From Bacteroidales bacterium UBA4293 (GTDB lineage: Bacteria > Bacteroidota > Bacteroidia > Bacteroidales > Bacteroidaceae): a DNA stretch of 64,000 nt. This document shows, one piece after another, positions 25,921 to 34,931 of this stretch. The stretch is from positions 62,001 to 126,000 of the forward strand of contig DGVD01000012.1 in NCBI GenBank assembly GCA_002395835.1, given 5' to 3'. The notes under the pieces are model-generated. The model did not search any database. It was not told the origin of the DNA and saw nothing but the letters and a program-made list of their open reading frames with translations. Numbering within the stretch: position 1 is the first letter of the stretch; every line of letters starts with the position of its first letter. The position numbers and the translations under genes are program-made.

Positions 25921-27693
25921 ATGAAAAATTTAGTTATTATGAGATATACTTTAAAGTTTTTACTGGCGCAAGTGCTTATCCTAGGCTTTGTTTCATGCTC
26001 TAAGGATAATCCACCTTCACCTGAAATCAAGATTACCGATACAAATACTGAGTATTCGGTAGATTATACCAAGAATAGTAGTGTTACAGTGAATTTCACT
26101 AGTGCTACCTCCTGGAGCTTGAATAATGTTCCAAAGGAACTGACCGTTTCACCTACTTCCGGAAACAGTGGTTCCCAGAAACTTAACATAAAGACGAATA
26201 GCGGAAATGAAACCAATGCTTCAAAATCCTATTCTTTCCAGATTATAGGTGGTGAAGGAACAGATAGAGTTCAGTCTACTGTAAAAATCACTCAGATTTC
26301 AGCGTTCACATTGTCAACCAAGACCTTTACTGTAGATAAGGATGGTGGTCAAGTTCAGGTTCCTTTCACTTACAATGGAACGGATGATGATCCTAAAATC
26401 TACATCTCTTATGATGGAAACTTTGGTAAGATGTGGGATCGGCCATCCAATAACACCAAGCAGATGGAATTAGTAAGTTTGGAGCCTATAACTCGTTCAA
26501 ACTGGACTGCTACATTCAAAATCTTTAAGAATCCAGAAAAGGGTGATCGTGAAGGCAGTTTCTGTTTCACTATTTATAAGGATGACAATGGAGATGAAAC
26601 TTATTCATCAGAATATCTTACTATTAAGCAGCCTGGAGCTGGTGCCAACACCTCTACCGATTATTCAGAAGACGGAAAGACATTTACTTTACAGACTCAT
26701 ACCAAGGGTTCTGGTGTGCCAATCGTCTTAATGGGTGATGGTTTCGTGGATTTAGACTTTACAAATGGTAATTATAAGAAGAAAATAGATAGAGCCTTCG
26801 CTTCTTTGTTTGTAATAGAACCACTCAAGTCTTTGAAAGAATACTTCGATGTTTATTATGTCAATGTAGTGTCAAAGAATGATGCTTATGGTGAAGGTTA
26901 TGAAACCGCTCTGGGTGTTCAGTTTGAAGGTGGTCATTCTACCGGAATTTCTTGTGATGATGATGCTGTGGTTAAGTATGCCATGAAGGTGGATGCTCTA
27001 GCAAAGAATGACTTTAAGGCCGGTAATATGCAGATGATTGTAACCGTCAATGATAATCGCTATGCTGGTACTTGTGTTATCTATAATGATGGTACAGCTT
27101 ATAGTGATGGTTTGACTAGAGGATATTCTATAGCTCTAGTTCCACTGGATACAAGTTCAGAGACGGGTTTTGAGCATACCTTGTGGCATGAAGCCCTAGG
27201 ACATGGATTAGGTAAGCTTGGTGATGAATATGGCTATGAGGAAAATGGTACTTTGGAAACTACATCTTCAGAATATCGATGGTTGCAAGCAGCTCAGAAG
27301 TACGGACTTTATAATAATGTCTCTTTGGAAAGTGATGTAACAAAATCACCATGGGCTCAGTTGGCAGCAGATTCTCATTATAGTGCTGAAAAACTGGGTT
27401 GCTATGAAGGAGCGTTCACTTACTACGGTGGAGTATATCGACCTACAGATGACAGTATTATGAGAAATAATACAGACCAATTCAATGCACCATCTCGTGA
27501 ACTGATTTATAGGCGTACAATGATGATTGCCAACGATGGTAATTTCAACTATAATTATGATGATTTCGTAGCATTTGATAAACCATCTTGGAGTTCTACA
27601 TCTGCTAATACTCGTGCAACGAATGTCCAAGTGGATAAACATCTGGTACGTTTGCCATTGGGTAAGCCTATCGTCAAAGTAATGAAGAAATAA
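25921..27693 (+). CDS. M64-family metallopeptidase lipoprotein with BACON-like domains
   Basis: A 590-residue lipoprotein (LILGFVSC lipobox). Residues about 35-120 and 130-238 are two Ig-like/BACON-type domains (SWSLNNVPKELTVSPTSGNSGSQ; AFTLSTKTFTVDKDGGQVQVPF). The C-terminal half (from about 250) is an M64 (IgA peptidase-like) domain starting GVPIVLMGDGFVDLDF, with the zinc region HEALGHGLGKLGDEY (His about 423, Glu 424, His 428, Asp 435, Glu 436). The two His are five residues apart rather than the four of a classic HExxH. Surface proteolysis is likely; IgA cleavage is only a family association. A second ATG (residue 7) is also possible as the start. Confidence 0.85.
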   Translation: MKNLVIMRYTLKFLLAQVLILGFVSCSKDNPPSPEIKITDTNTEYSVDYTKNSSVTVNFTSATSWSLNNVPKELTVSPTSGNSGSQKLNIKTNSGNETNASKSYSFQIIGGEGTDRVQSTVKITQISAFTLSTKTFTVDKDGGQVQVPFTYNGTDDDPKIYISYDGNFGKMWDRPSNNTKQMELVSLEPITRSNWTATFKIFKNPEKGDREGSFCFTIYKDDNGDETYSSEYLTIKQPGAGANTSTDYSEDGKTFTLQTHTKGSGVPIVLMGDGFVDLDFTNGNYKKKIDRAFASLFVIEPLKSLKEYFDVYYVNVVSKNDAYGEGYETALGVQFEGGHSTGISCDDDAVVKYAMKVDALAKNDFKAGNMQMIVTVNDNRYAGTCVIYNDGTAYSDGLTRGYSIALVPLDTSSETGFEHTLWHEALGHGLGKLGDEYGYEENGTLETTSSEYRWLQAAQKYGLYNNVSLESDVTKSPWAQLAADSHYSAEKLGCYEGAFTYYGGVYRPTDDSIMRNNTDQFNAPSRELIYRRTMMIANDGNFNYNYDDFVAFDKPSWSSTSANTRATNVQVDKHLVRLPLGKPIVKVMKK

Positions 27694-27708
27694 ACAGAAA
27701 GGGTAAAA

Positions 27709-27740
27709 ATTGCATAGAATACACTTTTTTGTTATATTTG
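27709..27740 (+). promoter_or_regulatory. Promoter of hflX
   Basis: ATTG (27709-27712), a 20-base spacer, then TATATTTG (27733-27740), 19 bases before the hflX ATG. Confidence 0.65.
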
Positions 27741-27759
27741 CACAAATCAAAGAAACGGA

Positions 27760-29022
27760 ATGAAGGAATTTGTTATTTCTGAGGCTCAGACTGAAACTGC
27801 CATTTTAGTGGCACTTGTGACTCAAACACAGGATGAGAGGAAGACAAATGAATATTTAGATGAGTTGGAGTTCCTGGCTGATACAGCCGGGGCTCAAACC
27901 ATCAAACGTTTTACTCAAAAGTTAGACGGTCCCAGTTCCGTGACTTATTTAGGCAAAGGTAAATTAGAGGAGATTCGTGAATATATCGTCCAAAAAGAGG
28001 ATGAAGGTTCTCCCGTAGGAATGGTTATATTCGATGACGAACTTTCAGCTAAACAACTTCGCAATATTGAGCAGGTGCTGCAAGTAAAGATTCTGGATAG
28101 AACGTCTTTAATTTTAGACATCTTCGCCATGCGGGCTAAGACCGCAAATGCAAAGACTCAGGTGGAACTGGCTCAATATAGATATATGCTGCCTAGATTG
28201 CATAGGTTATGGACACACTTGGAACGTCAAGGTGGTGGCTCCGGTTCTGGCAAGGGAGGAAGTGTAGGTCTTCGTGGACCAGGTGAAACTCAGCTGGAAA
28301 TGGACCGTCGTATTATCTTAAACCGAATGTCTTTGTTGAAAGAGCGTTTGGCCGAGATTGACAGGCAGAAAACTACCCAGCGTAAAGGACGTGGTCGTTT
28401 AATCCGTGTGGCTTTGGTGGGTTACACCAATGTGGGTAAATCCACGTTGATGAACCTGTTAGCTAAAAGTGAGGTGTTTGCTGAGAATAAGTTGTTTGCA
28501 ACTCTTGACACTACCGTACGCAAGGTTATTATTGACAATCTACCATTTCTGCTTTCAGATACAGTAGGATTTATTCGAAAGCTGCCTACAGATTTGGTGG
28601 ATTCTTTCAAGAGCACTTTGGATGAGGTTCGTGAGGCTGATTTGCTTCTTCACGTTGTAGATATAAGTCATCCTGATTTTGAGGAACAGATTCAAGTGGT
28701 AGAAAAAACGTTAGCCGATTTGAAATGTGCTGAAAAACCTACGATGATCATCTTCAATAAAATAGATGCATACACATTTGTGGAAAAGGCAGCAGACGAT
28801 CTTACTCCTAAGACCAAAGAAAATATAACTTTGCCAGAGTTGATAAATACATGGATGGCTAAGTTGAATGAAAATTGTATGTTTATTTCTGCTAAAGAAA
28901 AGACTAATCTGGATGAGCTGAAGGAGAGGGTCTATGCGAAAGTGAAGGAACTTCATGTTCAGAAATATCCATATAATGATTTCCTATTTCAGCGTTATGA
29001 TGAACAGGGAGAATTGATGTGA
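27760..29022 (+). CDS. hflX: GTPase HflX
   Basis: A ribosome-associated GTPase that splits stalled or damaged 70S ribosomes. The 420 residues contain the N-terminal HflX domain (SVTYLGKGKLEEI, VIFDDELSAKQLRNIE, DRTSLILDIFAMRAKT), the Gly-rich linker QGGGSGSGKGG with LRGPGETQLEMDRR, then the G domain with G1 GYTNVGKSTLMN, G3 DTVGFIRKLP and G4 NKID. It has its own promoter, and the fumarase gene follows after 33 bases. Confidence 0.97.
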   Translation: MKEFVISEAQTETAILVALVTQTQDERKTNEYLDELEFLADTAGAQTIKRFTQKLDGPSSVTYLGKGKLEEIREYIVQKEDEGSPVGMVIFDDELSAKQLRNIEQVLQVKILDRTSLILDIFAMRAKTANAKTQVELAQYRYMLPRLHRLWTHLERQGGGSGSGKGGSVGLRGPGETQLEMDRRIILNRMSLLKERLAEIDRQKTTQRKGRGRLIRVALVGYTNVGKSTLMNLLAKSEVFAENKLFATLDTTVRKVIIDNLPFLLSDTVGFIRKLPTDLVDSFKSTLDEVREADLLLHVVDISHPDFEEQIQVVEKTLADLKCAEKPTMIIFNKIDAYTFVEKAADDLTPKTKENITLPELINTWMAKLNENCMFISAKEKTNLDELKERVYAKVKELHVQKYPYNDFLFQRYDEQGELM

Positions 29023-29055
29023 GGCAGTGATAATAATTAACTAACTAAATAAATT

Positions 29056-30705
29056 ATGGCAAAAGTAGAGTTTAAGTATGCTCCAATGTTCCAAAAAGGT
29101 GAGGACCATACAGAGTATAGATTACTGACCAAAGAGGGCATAAGTGTAGGTGAATTTGAAGGGAAGAAAATACTGAAAGTGAGCAAGGAGGCATTGACAC
29201 TGGTTGCTCAGCAGTGCTTCCACGATGTGGAGTTCATGCTTCGTAGAGAGCATAACTTGCAGGTGGCTAAGATTCTTAAGGATCCTGAGGCTTCAGAGAA
29301 TGATAAATATGTGGCTTTGCAGTTCCTGCGTAATGCAGAAAGTGCAGCTAAAGGAATTTTACCATTCTGCCAAGATACTGGTACTGCTATTATTCATGCA
29401 GAAAAGGGTCAGCAGGTTTGGACTGGCTTTGAGGATGAGGAAGCTCTGAGCTTAGGTGTGTTTAATACTTATACTCAAGATAATTTGCGTTATTCTCAGA
29501 ATGCTCCTCTGAATATGTATGATGAGGTGAATACGAAATGTAATTTACCTGCTCAGATAGACATAGAGGCAACTGAAGGTGCTGAATATCGTTTTGTTAT
29601 GGTGGCTAAAGGTGGTGGCTCTGCTAATAAGACCTATTTCTACCCAATGACAAAAGCTACTATCCAGAATGAAGGCACTCTTCTCCCATTCTTGGTAGAG
29701 GAAATGAAGCATTTGGGTACTGCAGCTTGTCCTCCTTATCATATCGCATTTGTTATCGGAGGTACCAGCGCAGAGAAGAACTTGCTTACTGTTAAGTTGG
29801 CATCTATTAAGTATTATGATGGTTTACCTACTACCGGTGATGAAACTGGTCGTGCTTTCCGTGACATTGATCTAGAACAAAAACTTTTGAAGGAAGCTTA
29901 TAAGATTGGTTTAGGTGCACAGTTTGGTGGTAAATATCTAGCTCACGATATCCGAGTAATACGTTTGCCACGTCATGGTGCAAGTTGCCCTATCGGTATG
30001 GGTGTTAGTTGCTCAGCCGATCGTAATATCAAGGCCAAAATTAATGAGGATGGCATCTGGATAGAAAAAATGGATGATAATCCTACAGAATTGATTCCAG
30101 AAGAATTACGTAAACCAGGAGAAGGAACTAAAGGTATTGAAATAGATCTGGATAAAGGAATTGATGCAGTACGTGCAGAATTGACGAAATATCCTGTAAG
30201 TACACGTGTTAATTTGAAAGGTACTATTATCGTAGCTCGTGATATTGCTCATGCAAAATTAAAAGCTCGTTTGGATGCCGGTGAGGAAATGCCAGCTTAT
30301 TTCAAGGATCATCCAATCCTTTATGCAGGACCTGCAAAAACACCAGAAGGATATCCATGTGGTTCTATGGGACCTACTACTGCGAACAGAATGGATCCAT
30401 ATGTAGATGAATTCCAAAGTCATGGTGCAAGTCTGGTAATGATTGCAAAGGGAAACCGTACTCAGCAGGTTACAGATGCATGTAAGAAACATGGAGGTTT
30501 CTATTTGGGAACTATTGGAGGTGTAGCAGCCGTTCTTTCACAGAGCTCTATTAAGTCCATCGAATGTGTGGAATATCCAGAACTTGGTATGGAAGCTATT
30601 TGGAAGATCACTGTAGAAGATTTCCCTGCATTTATTCTGGTAGATGATAAAGGCAACGATTTCTTTAAGCAGTTGAAGCCTTGCACTGGTTGCACCATCT
30701 TATAA
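29056..30705 (+). CDS. fumA: Class I fumarate hydratase (iron-sulfur)
   Basis: Converts fumarate to malate (or the reverse, in the reductive branch used by anaerobic Bacteroidales) with a [4Fe-4S] cluster. The 549-residue single chain carries both the alpha-like part (ILPFCQDTGTAIIHAEKG, KGGGSANKTYFYPMTKAT) and the C-terminal part (ILYAGPAKTPEGYPCGSMGPTTANRMD). Candidate cluster Cys lie in PFCQDTG, HGASCPIGMGVSC and the surrounding region. Length is normal for the FumA/FumB class. A hairpin follows before frr. Confidence 0.95.
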   Translation: MAKVEFKYAPMFQKGEDHTEYRLLTKEGISVGEFEGKKILKVSKEALTLVAQQCFHDVEFMLRREHNLQVAKILKDPEASENDKYVALQFLRNAESAAKGILPFCQDTGTAIIHAEKGQQVWTGFEDEEALSLGVFNTYTQDNLRYSQNAPLNMYDEVNTKCNLPAQIDIEATEGAEYRFVMVAKGGGSANKTYFYPMTKATIQNEGTLLPFLVEEMKHLGTAACPPYHIAFVIGGTSAEKNLLTVKLASIKYYDGLPTTGDETGRAFRDIDLEQKLLKEAYKIGLGAQFGGKYLAHDIRVIRLPRHGASCPIGMGVSCSADRNIKAKINEDGIWIEKMDDNPTELIPEELRKPGEGTKGIEIDLDKGIDAVRAELTKYPVSTRVNLKGTIIVARDIAHAKLKARLDAGEEMPAYFKDHPILYAGPAKTPEGYPCGSMGPTTANRMDPYVDEFQSHGASLVMIAKGNRTQQVTDACKKHGGFYLGTIGGVAAVLSQSSIKSIECVEYPELGMEAIWKITVEDFPAFILVDDKGNDFFKQLKPCTGCTIL

Positions 30706-30720
30706 GAGATTTTAAACCTT

Positions 30721-30750
30721 GTTCTTTCTGTCTCTGGCAGAAAGAACTTT
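30721..30750 (+). terminator. Hairpin between fumarase and frr
   Basis: GTTCTTTCTG (30721-30730) pairs perfectly with CAGAAAGAAC (30738-30747) around TCTCTGG, followed by only TTT. It could be a weak terminator or an attenuating/processing element before frr. Confidence 0.5.
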
Positions 30751-30764
30751 AAAATAAAAGCTAT

Positions 30765-31325
30765 ATGGCAGAAGTAAAACAAATTATCAGTGAAGCTGAA
30801 GAAGCCATGGACATGGCTTTCATGTATTTGGAGGAGGCATTTGCTCACATCCGTGCGGGTAAAGCAAATATCCGTATTCTAGATGGCATTCGTGTGGATT
30901 CTTATGGTTCTAAAGTGCCTCTTAATAATGTGGCTTCTGTAACAACTCCTGACGCACGTACTATCGCTATTAAGCCTTGGGACAAGAACATGTTTAAGGT
31001 TATTGAGAAGGCTATAATGGACAGCAACGTCGGTATTACTCCAGAGAATAATGGTGAAATTATTCGTTTGGGTATACCTCCTTTGACTGAGGAACGCCGT
31101 AAGCAATTGGTTAAGCAGTGCTCTAAAGAACTGGAAACAGCTAAGGTTAGTATCCGAAATGCTCGTCGTGATGGTCTGGATGCTCTTAAAAAGGCAAAGA
31201 AGGATGGCCTTCCAGAGGATGAGGAGAAGGATGGCGAAACTAAATTACAGAAAGTTCATGACAAATTCATAAAGAAAGTCGATGAACTGATGGAAGCCAA
31301 GGAAAAGGAGATCATGACAGTCTAA
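30765..31325 (+). CDS. frr: Ribosome recycling factor
   Basis: Together with EF-G, it splits post-termination ribosomes. The 186 residues are all-helical around the small beta domain, with hallmarks HIRAGKANIRILDGIRVDSYG, PDARTIAIKPWDKNM and ERRKQLVKQC. Length fits the family. It is followed after 5 bases by rsgA, pairing two ribosome factors. Confidence 0.97.
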   Translation: MAEVKQIISEAEEAMDMAFMYLEEAFAHIRAGKANIRILDGIRVDSYGSKVPLNNVASVTTPDARTIAIKPWDKNMFKVIEKAIMDSNVGITPENNGEIIRLGIPPLTEERRKQLVKQCSKELETAKVSIRNARRDGLDALKKAKKDGLPEDEEKDGETKLQKVHDKFIKKVDELMEAKEKEIMTV

Positions 31326-31330
31326 ACTTC

Positions 31331-32257
31331 GTGCGAGGACTCGTTATAAAAAATACAGGAAGTTGGTATCAGGTTAAAACAGATGAAGGCAACCTGATAG
31401 AATGTAAAGTTAGAGGCAACTTCAGATTAAAAGGAATACGTAGCACCAATCCAGTTGCGGTTGGTGACTACGTATTTATTACCTTAAATTCTGAGGGCAC
31501 GGCATTTATTACTGAAATTGAAGATCGAAAGAATTATATCATTCGTAAAGCTACCAATCTTAGTAAGCAAAGCCATATTCTTGCAGCGAATGTAGATCAA
31601 GTTATTTTGATTATTACAGTAGCTCGTCCAGTGACTTCAACTGTATTTATCGATCGTTTTTTGGCTGGAGCTGAAGCCTATAGAGTGCCAGTCGTCTTAT
31701 TATTTAATAAGGTTGACGATTTGAACGATGATGAAATGCTCTATTTAGATAAGTTGATAAATCTTTATGAGACTATAGGCTATCAATGCTATAGGGTATC
31801 TGCTAAGTTCGGACAGGGTCTTAGTGCTATAATGTCAGCTTTAAAAGATAAAGTTACACTCGTTTCAGGTAACTCAGGAGTTGGAAAATCATCCTTTATT
31901 AATGCGATATTACCAAATCTAAAACTTCGTACTGCGGAAATATCAGATATACATGAAACTGGTATGCACACTACAACATTCAGTGAAATGTATGAAATCC
32001 CAGATGGGGGATATTTAATAGATACTCCAGGAATTAAAGGATTTGGTACATTTGATATGGAAGAAGGGGAAATCGGTCATTATTTTAAAGAATTCTTCTT
32101 CTTTTCCAAAGATTGCAAATATGGCAATTGTACACATACTCATGAACCAGGCTGTGCGGTATTAAAAGCAATAAAAGAACATTTAATCAGCGAATCTAGG
32201 TATCAAAGTTATTTAAGTATGTTGGAAGACCACGAAGAAGGTAAATATAGAAAATAA
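31331..32257 (+). CDS. rsgA: Ribosome small-subunit GTPase RsgA
   Basis: A circularly permuted GTPase that checks late maturation of the 30S subunit. The start is GTG at 31331 (reading xRGLVIKNTGSWYQVK, as in relatives). The 308 residues have an N-terminal OB fold, then the permuted G motifs: G4 NKVDD, G1 SGNSGVGKSSF and G3 DTPGIKGFG, and a C-terminal zinc region (CKYGNCTHTHEPGC). The stop lies inside a terminator stem shared with convergent pyrH. Confidence 0.96.
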   Translation: MRGLVIKNTGSWYQVKTDEGNLIECKVRGNFRLKGIRSTNPVAVGDYVFITLNSEGTAFITEIEDRKNYIIRKATNLSKQSHILAANVDQVILIITVARPVTSTVFIDRFLAGAEAYRVPVVLLFNKVDDLNDDEMLYLDKLINLYETIGYQCYRVSAKFGQGLSAIMSALKDKVTLVSGNSGVGKSSFINAILPNLKLRTAEISDIHETGMHTTTFSEMYEIPDGGYLIDTPGIKGFGTFDMEEGEIGHYFKEFFFFSKDCKYGNCTHTHEPGCAVLKAIKEHLISESRYQSYLSMLEDHEEGKYRK

Positions 32258-32292
32258 GGAGTTGACACTAAAATGTCACCTCCTCTTTTTTT
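32257..32292. terminator. Terminator between rsgA and pyrH
   Basis: AGGAGTTGACA (32257-32267) pairs with TGTCACCTCCT (32274-32284) with one mismatch, then a run of seven Ts. It overlaps the last base of rsgA and the pyrH stop codon, so the two convergent genes share it. Confidence 0.75.
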
Positions 32293-33001
32293 ATAGATGT
32301 ACTAAAGTTCCAATTTCTTTTCCCTCTATGACTTTTTTGAGATTCCCCACATTGTCCATGTTGAAAACATAAATTGGGAGATTGTTTTCTTTGCACATTG
32401 TGGTTGCTGTCAAATCCATAACCTTCAATCCTTTATTGTAGATTTCATCATATGTGATTTCGTCATATTTTTTGGCGTTTGGATCTTTTTCTGGATCGGC
32501 AGTGTAGATGCCATCAACACGAGTTCCTTTCAACATGATATCTGCTTCAATCTCAATGCCCCGTAAGGAAGATCCTGTGTCTGTAGTAAAATAAGGGTTT
32601 CCTGTTCCAGCACTCATAATTACCACTTCACCATTTTCCATAGCCTCAATAGCTTTCCACTTCGTATAGAATTCGCCAATAGGTTCCATGCGAATTGCGG
32701 TTAATACACGGCTTTTGCATCCATTGGCTTCCAAGGCACTGCTCAATGCTAGACTATTTATAACGGTTGCACACATTCCCATTTGGTCACCTTTTACACG
32801 ATCAAACCCTTTGCCTGCTCCAGAAAGACCACGAAATATATTTCCGCCTCCAATGACAATGCCAATTTGCACACCCATATCGTGAATCTCCTTGATCTGT
32901 TGTGCGTACTCATTCAAACGATTTACATCAATTCCATACTTTTGTTCTCCTTGCAGACTCTCTCCACTTAATTTTAGGAGAATTCTATGATATTTAGGCA
33001 T
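32291..33001 (-). CDS. pyrH: UMP kinase
   Basis: Phosphorylates UMP to UDP in pyrimidine nucleotide synthesis. The 236 residues show the amino-acid-kinase fold with LLKLSGESLQG near the start, VIGGGNIFRG, MSAGTGNPYFTTDTGSSLRG and TRVDGIYTADPEKDPNA. It lies 42 AT-rich bases downstream of birA and probably forms a yraN-birA-pyrH unit. Confidence 0.97.
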   Translation of the reverse strand: MPKYHRILLKLSGESLQGEQKYGIDVNRLNEYAQQIKEIHDMGVQIGIVIGGGNIFRGLSGAGKGFDRVKGDQMGMCATVINSLALSSALEANGCKSRVLTAIRMEPIGEFYTKWKAIEAMENGEVVIMSAGTGNPYFTTDTGSSLRGIEIEADIMLKGTRVDGIYTADPEKDPNAKKYDEITYDEIYNKGLKVMDLTATTMCKENNLPIYVFNMDNVGNLKKVIEGKEIGTLVHL

Positions 33002-33043
33002 AATTTATTTATTTAATAATTAAATTAATTAATATTTAAAGAC

Positions 33044-33811
33044 TTAATTAGGCAGTTCCAAATTATCTATTATAACTTTTACTTCCTTGAAATTATAATA
33101 CCTCATATTTCCACTTTCATCTTTCATACAAATAGCTCCATGAGGTTCTACATGGTCAATACTAGCATAAAAGATTCCATTTTCATCTTTATAAGCATGC
33201 AATCCTTTATTACGGTAGAGAACCTTATGATAGGACTGTACAATTGCTTTTGTATACCCTTCTTTAATCAATTCTATGTAAGATTTAAAGTGGTGAATAA
33301 TTTTCATCAGTATCTCATCCCGATTGTATTTTTTCCCTGTAATTAGGAAAAGAGAGACGGGATTAGGTGCTGGACTTTTAAATACTTCTTGATTTATATT
33401 AAGTCCTATACCAATAATACATCGCTCAATTTTCTTTCCATGTAATTCATTCTCGATTAGAATTCCTCCAATTTTTTTATTATTCCAATAAATGTCATTA
33501 GGCCATTTGATGCAGATGCTATTTGTGTATTCATCTAATGTTTTTTGAATGGCTAGTGATATAGCTTGAGATAGAATAAATTGATTATTAGCTAAAACAT
33601 TTTCTGGAGGAGAGAATAATATGCTTAAAAGAAGATTCGCTCCTTGAGCAGATTCCCAAGAATTGCCTTGCTGTCCTCTTCCAGCTGTTTGGAATTCAGT
33701 TGAAACGATTACCATCTCCTTTGTTAATGGGAGGTGTTTTATGTAATTATTTGTAGAGTCGGTTTCTTTAAGTCGTATTAATTCCAACTCAAATGGTGAA
33801 TTTTCTTTCAT
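33044..33811 (-). CDS. birA: Biotin-[acetyl-CoA-carboxylase] ligase, HTH-less
   Basis: Attaches biotin to carboxyl-carrier proteins. The chosen ATG at 33811 (MKENSPFELELIRLKETDSTNNY) gives 255 residues; a start at 33832 would overlap yraN. The biotin/AMP motif GRGQQGNSWES and CIKWPNDIYWNNKKIGGILIE are clear. There is no N-terminal helix-turn-helix, so it is a ligase only and not a repressor. Confidence 0.93.
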   Translation of the reverse strand: MKENSPFELELIRLKETDSTNNYIKHLPLTKEMVIVSTEFQTAGRGQQGNSWESAQGANLLLSILFSPPENVLANNQFILSQAISLAIQKTLDEYTNSICIKWPNDIYWNNKKIGGILIENELHGKKIERCIIGIGLNINQEVFKSPAPNPVSLFLITGKKYNRDEILMKIIHHFKSYIELIKEGYTKAIVQSYHKVLYRNKGLHAYKDENGIFYASIDHVEPHGAICMKDESGNMRYYNFKEVKVIIDNLELPN

Positions 33812-33815
33812 GATA

Positions 33816-34181
33816 CTACCAAATAGGAGCATAAAATGCTTCTTCTATGTGTTCAATTTTTTCATTACCTTCATTGGTAATAATTGAAATTATATCGAAT
33901 CGAATAGGGTTGTCTAATTTGAAATATTTTATATAAGCATCAGCAGAAGATACAATCCTTCTTATTTTTTTGTTATTAACAGATTCTAAAGGAGAACCAA
34001 ATAAAGTGTTTTTTCTTGTCTTTACTTCTACGAATATTATTGTACTTTCTTTTTTTGCGACAATATCCAATTCTTTATGTCCACAACGCCAATTGCGGTG
34101 AAGAATTTGATATCCTTTTTGGATGAGAAATTCAGAGGCTTTGTTCTCCCCAGTTTGACCTTGGATATTGTGTTGTGCCAT
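33816..34181 (-). CDS. yraN: YraN family (UPF0102) nuclease-fold protein
   Basis: A 121-residue protein with the restriction-endonuclease-like fold: GENKASEFLIQKGYQILHRNWRCGHKELDIVA and VFVEVKTRKNTLFG hold the candidate D...ExK metal site. Its function is not settled; it is usually discussed with Holliday-junction or recombination proteins. It sits 4 bases upstream of birA. A TAATTTTG box on the minus strand at 34202-34195 lies 13 bases before the ATG. Confidence 0.93.
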   Translation of the reverse strand: MAQHNIQGQTGENKASEFLIQKGYQILHRNWRCGHKELDIVAKKESTIIFVEVKTRKNTLFGSPLESVNNKKIRRIVSSADAYIKYFKLDNPIRFDIISIITNEGNEKIEHIEEAFYAPIW

Positions 34182-34214
34182 GCTCCTTTTTTTGCAAAAT
34201 TACAATAAATATCT

Positions 34215-34245
34215 TTTGTAATTGCATAAACTTTGACTATTTTTG
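34215..34245 (+). promoter_or_regulatory. Promoter of small RHH-like gene and tadA
   Basis: TTTG (34215-34218), a 19-base spacer, then TATTTTTG (34238-34245). The ATG follows only 8 bases after the box, so the transcript would have almost no leader. Confidence 0.75.
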
Positions 34246-34253
34246 CCCTGGAA

Positions 34254-34484
34254 ATGAAAAAACGAGGTAAATCCAAAGGCGAAAAGTATAATCAGAAAGC
34301 ACGTAATAAGCGTTTAGTTTGTTGCGTGAATGACCATGAACAGTTTATTATAGATAAATATTTAAAACAATTTAAGGTTAATAATAGGGCTCGTTGGATG
34401 CGTGAAACTTTATTGGAGTCTATTTATCGTTCTATGAATGAAAATTATCCCACATTGTTTGATGAATATGAAATGCGGATGTAA
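34254..34484 (+). CDS. Small ribbon-helix-helix-like protein (unknown)
   Basis: A 76-residue basic-to-neutral protein beginning MKKRGKSKGEKYNQKARNKR, then a strand-helix-helix pattern (RLVCCVNDHEQFIIDKYLKQF, turn KVNN, RARWMRETLLESIYRSM) that recalls ribbon-helix-helix DNA-binding or MobC-like proteins. I do not recognise a named family. The start is the ATG at 34254; an upstream TTG in the same frame lies inside the promoter. The stop overlaps the tadA ATG by one base (TAATG), so the two are translated together. Confidence 0.7.
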   Translation: MKKRGKSKGEKYNQKARNKRLVCCVNDHEQFIIDKYLKQFKVNNRARWMRETLLESIYRSMNENYPTLFDEYEMRM

Positions 34485-34921
34485 TGGCAAATTCTGATGA
34501 ATATTATATGAGGAAAGCTTTGGAAGAGGCAAAAGTTGCTTATGAAAAAGGGGAAATTCCAATAGGTGCGATAGTCGTTTGTCATGATCGTATCATAGCA
34601 CGTTGCTTTAATCTTACTGAAACCTTAGCTGATGTGACGGCACATGCTGAAATGCAAGCTATTACGGCTGCTGCTAATACTCTTGGCGGAAAGTATTTAA
34701 ATGAATGTACCTTATACGTAACTGTTGAACCTTGTGTGATGTGTGCTGGGGCAATAGCTTGGAGTCAGTTAGGTAAGCTGGTGTTTGGAGCGTATGATGA
34801 CAAAAAAGGTTATCATCTTTTGGCCCCAAATGTCCTTCATCCTAAAACAATTGTAGTAGGGGGTATCTTGGCAGAAGAATCAGCAACTTTAATGAAGAGT
34901 TTCTTTCAAGAGAGACGGTAA
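34484..34921 (+). CDS. tadA: tRNA-adenosine deaminase TadA-like
   Basis: A zinc deaminase that makes inosine at the wobble position of tRNA-Arg(ACG). The 145 residues carry the catalytic TAHAEMQAI (zinc His and proton-shuttle Glu) and PCVMCAGAI (two zinc Cys). NLTETLADVTAHAE and GAYDDKKG match the TadA form rather than cytosine or guanine deaminases, though specificity cannot be proved by eye. It overlaps the upstream RHH-like gene by one base. Confidence 0.9.
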   Translation: MANSDEYYMRKALEEAKVAYEKGEIPIGAIVVCHDRIIARCFNLTETLADVTAHAEMQAITAAANTLGGKYLNECTLYVTVEPCVMCAGAIAWSQLGKLVFGAYDDKKGYHLLAPNVLHPKTIVVGGILAEESATLMKSFFQERR

Positions 34922-34931
34922 ATTAGATTTA

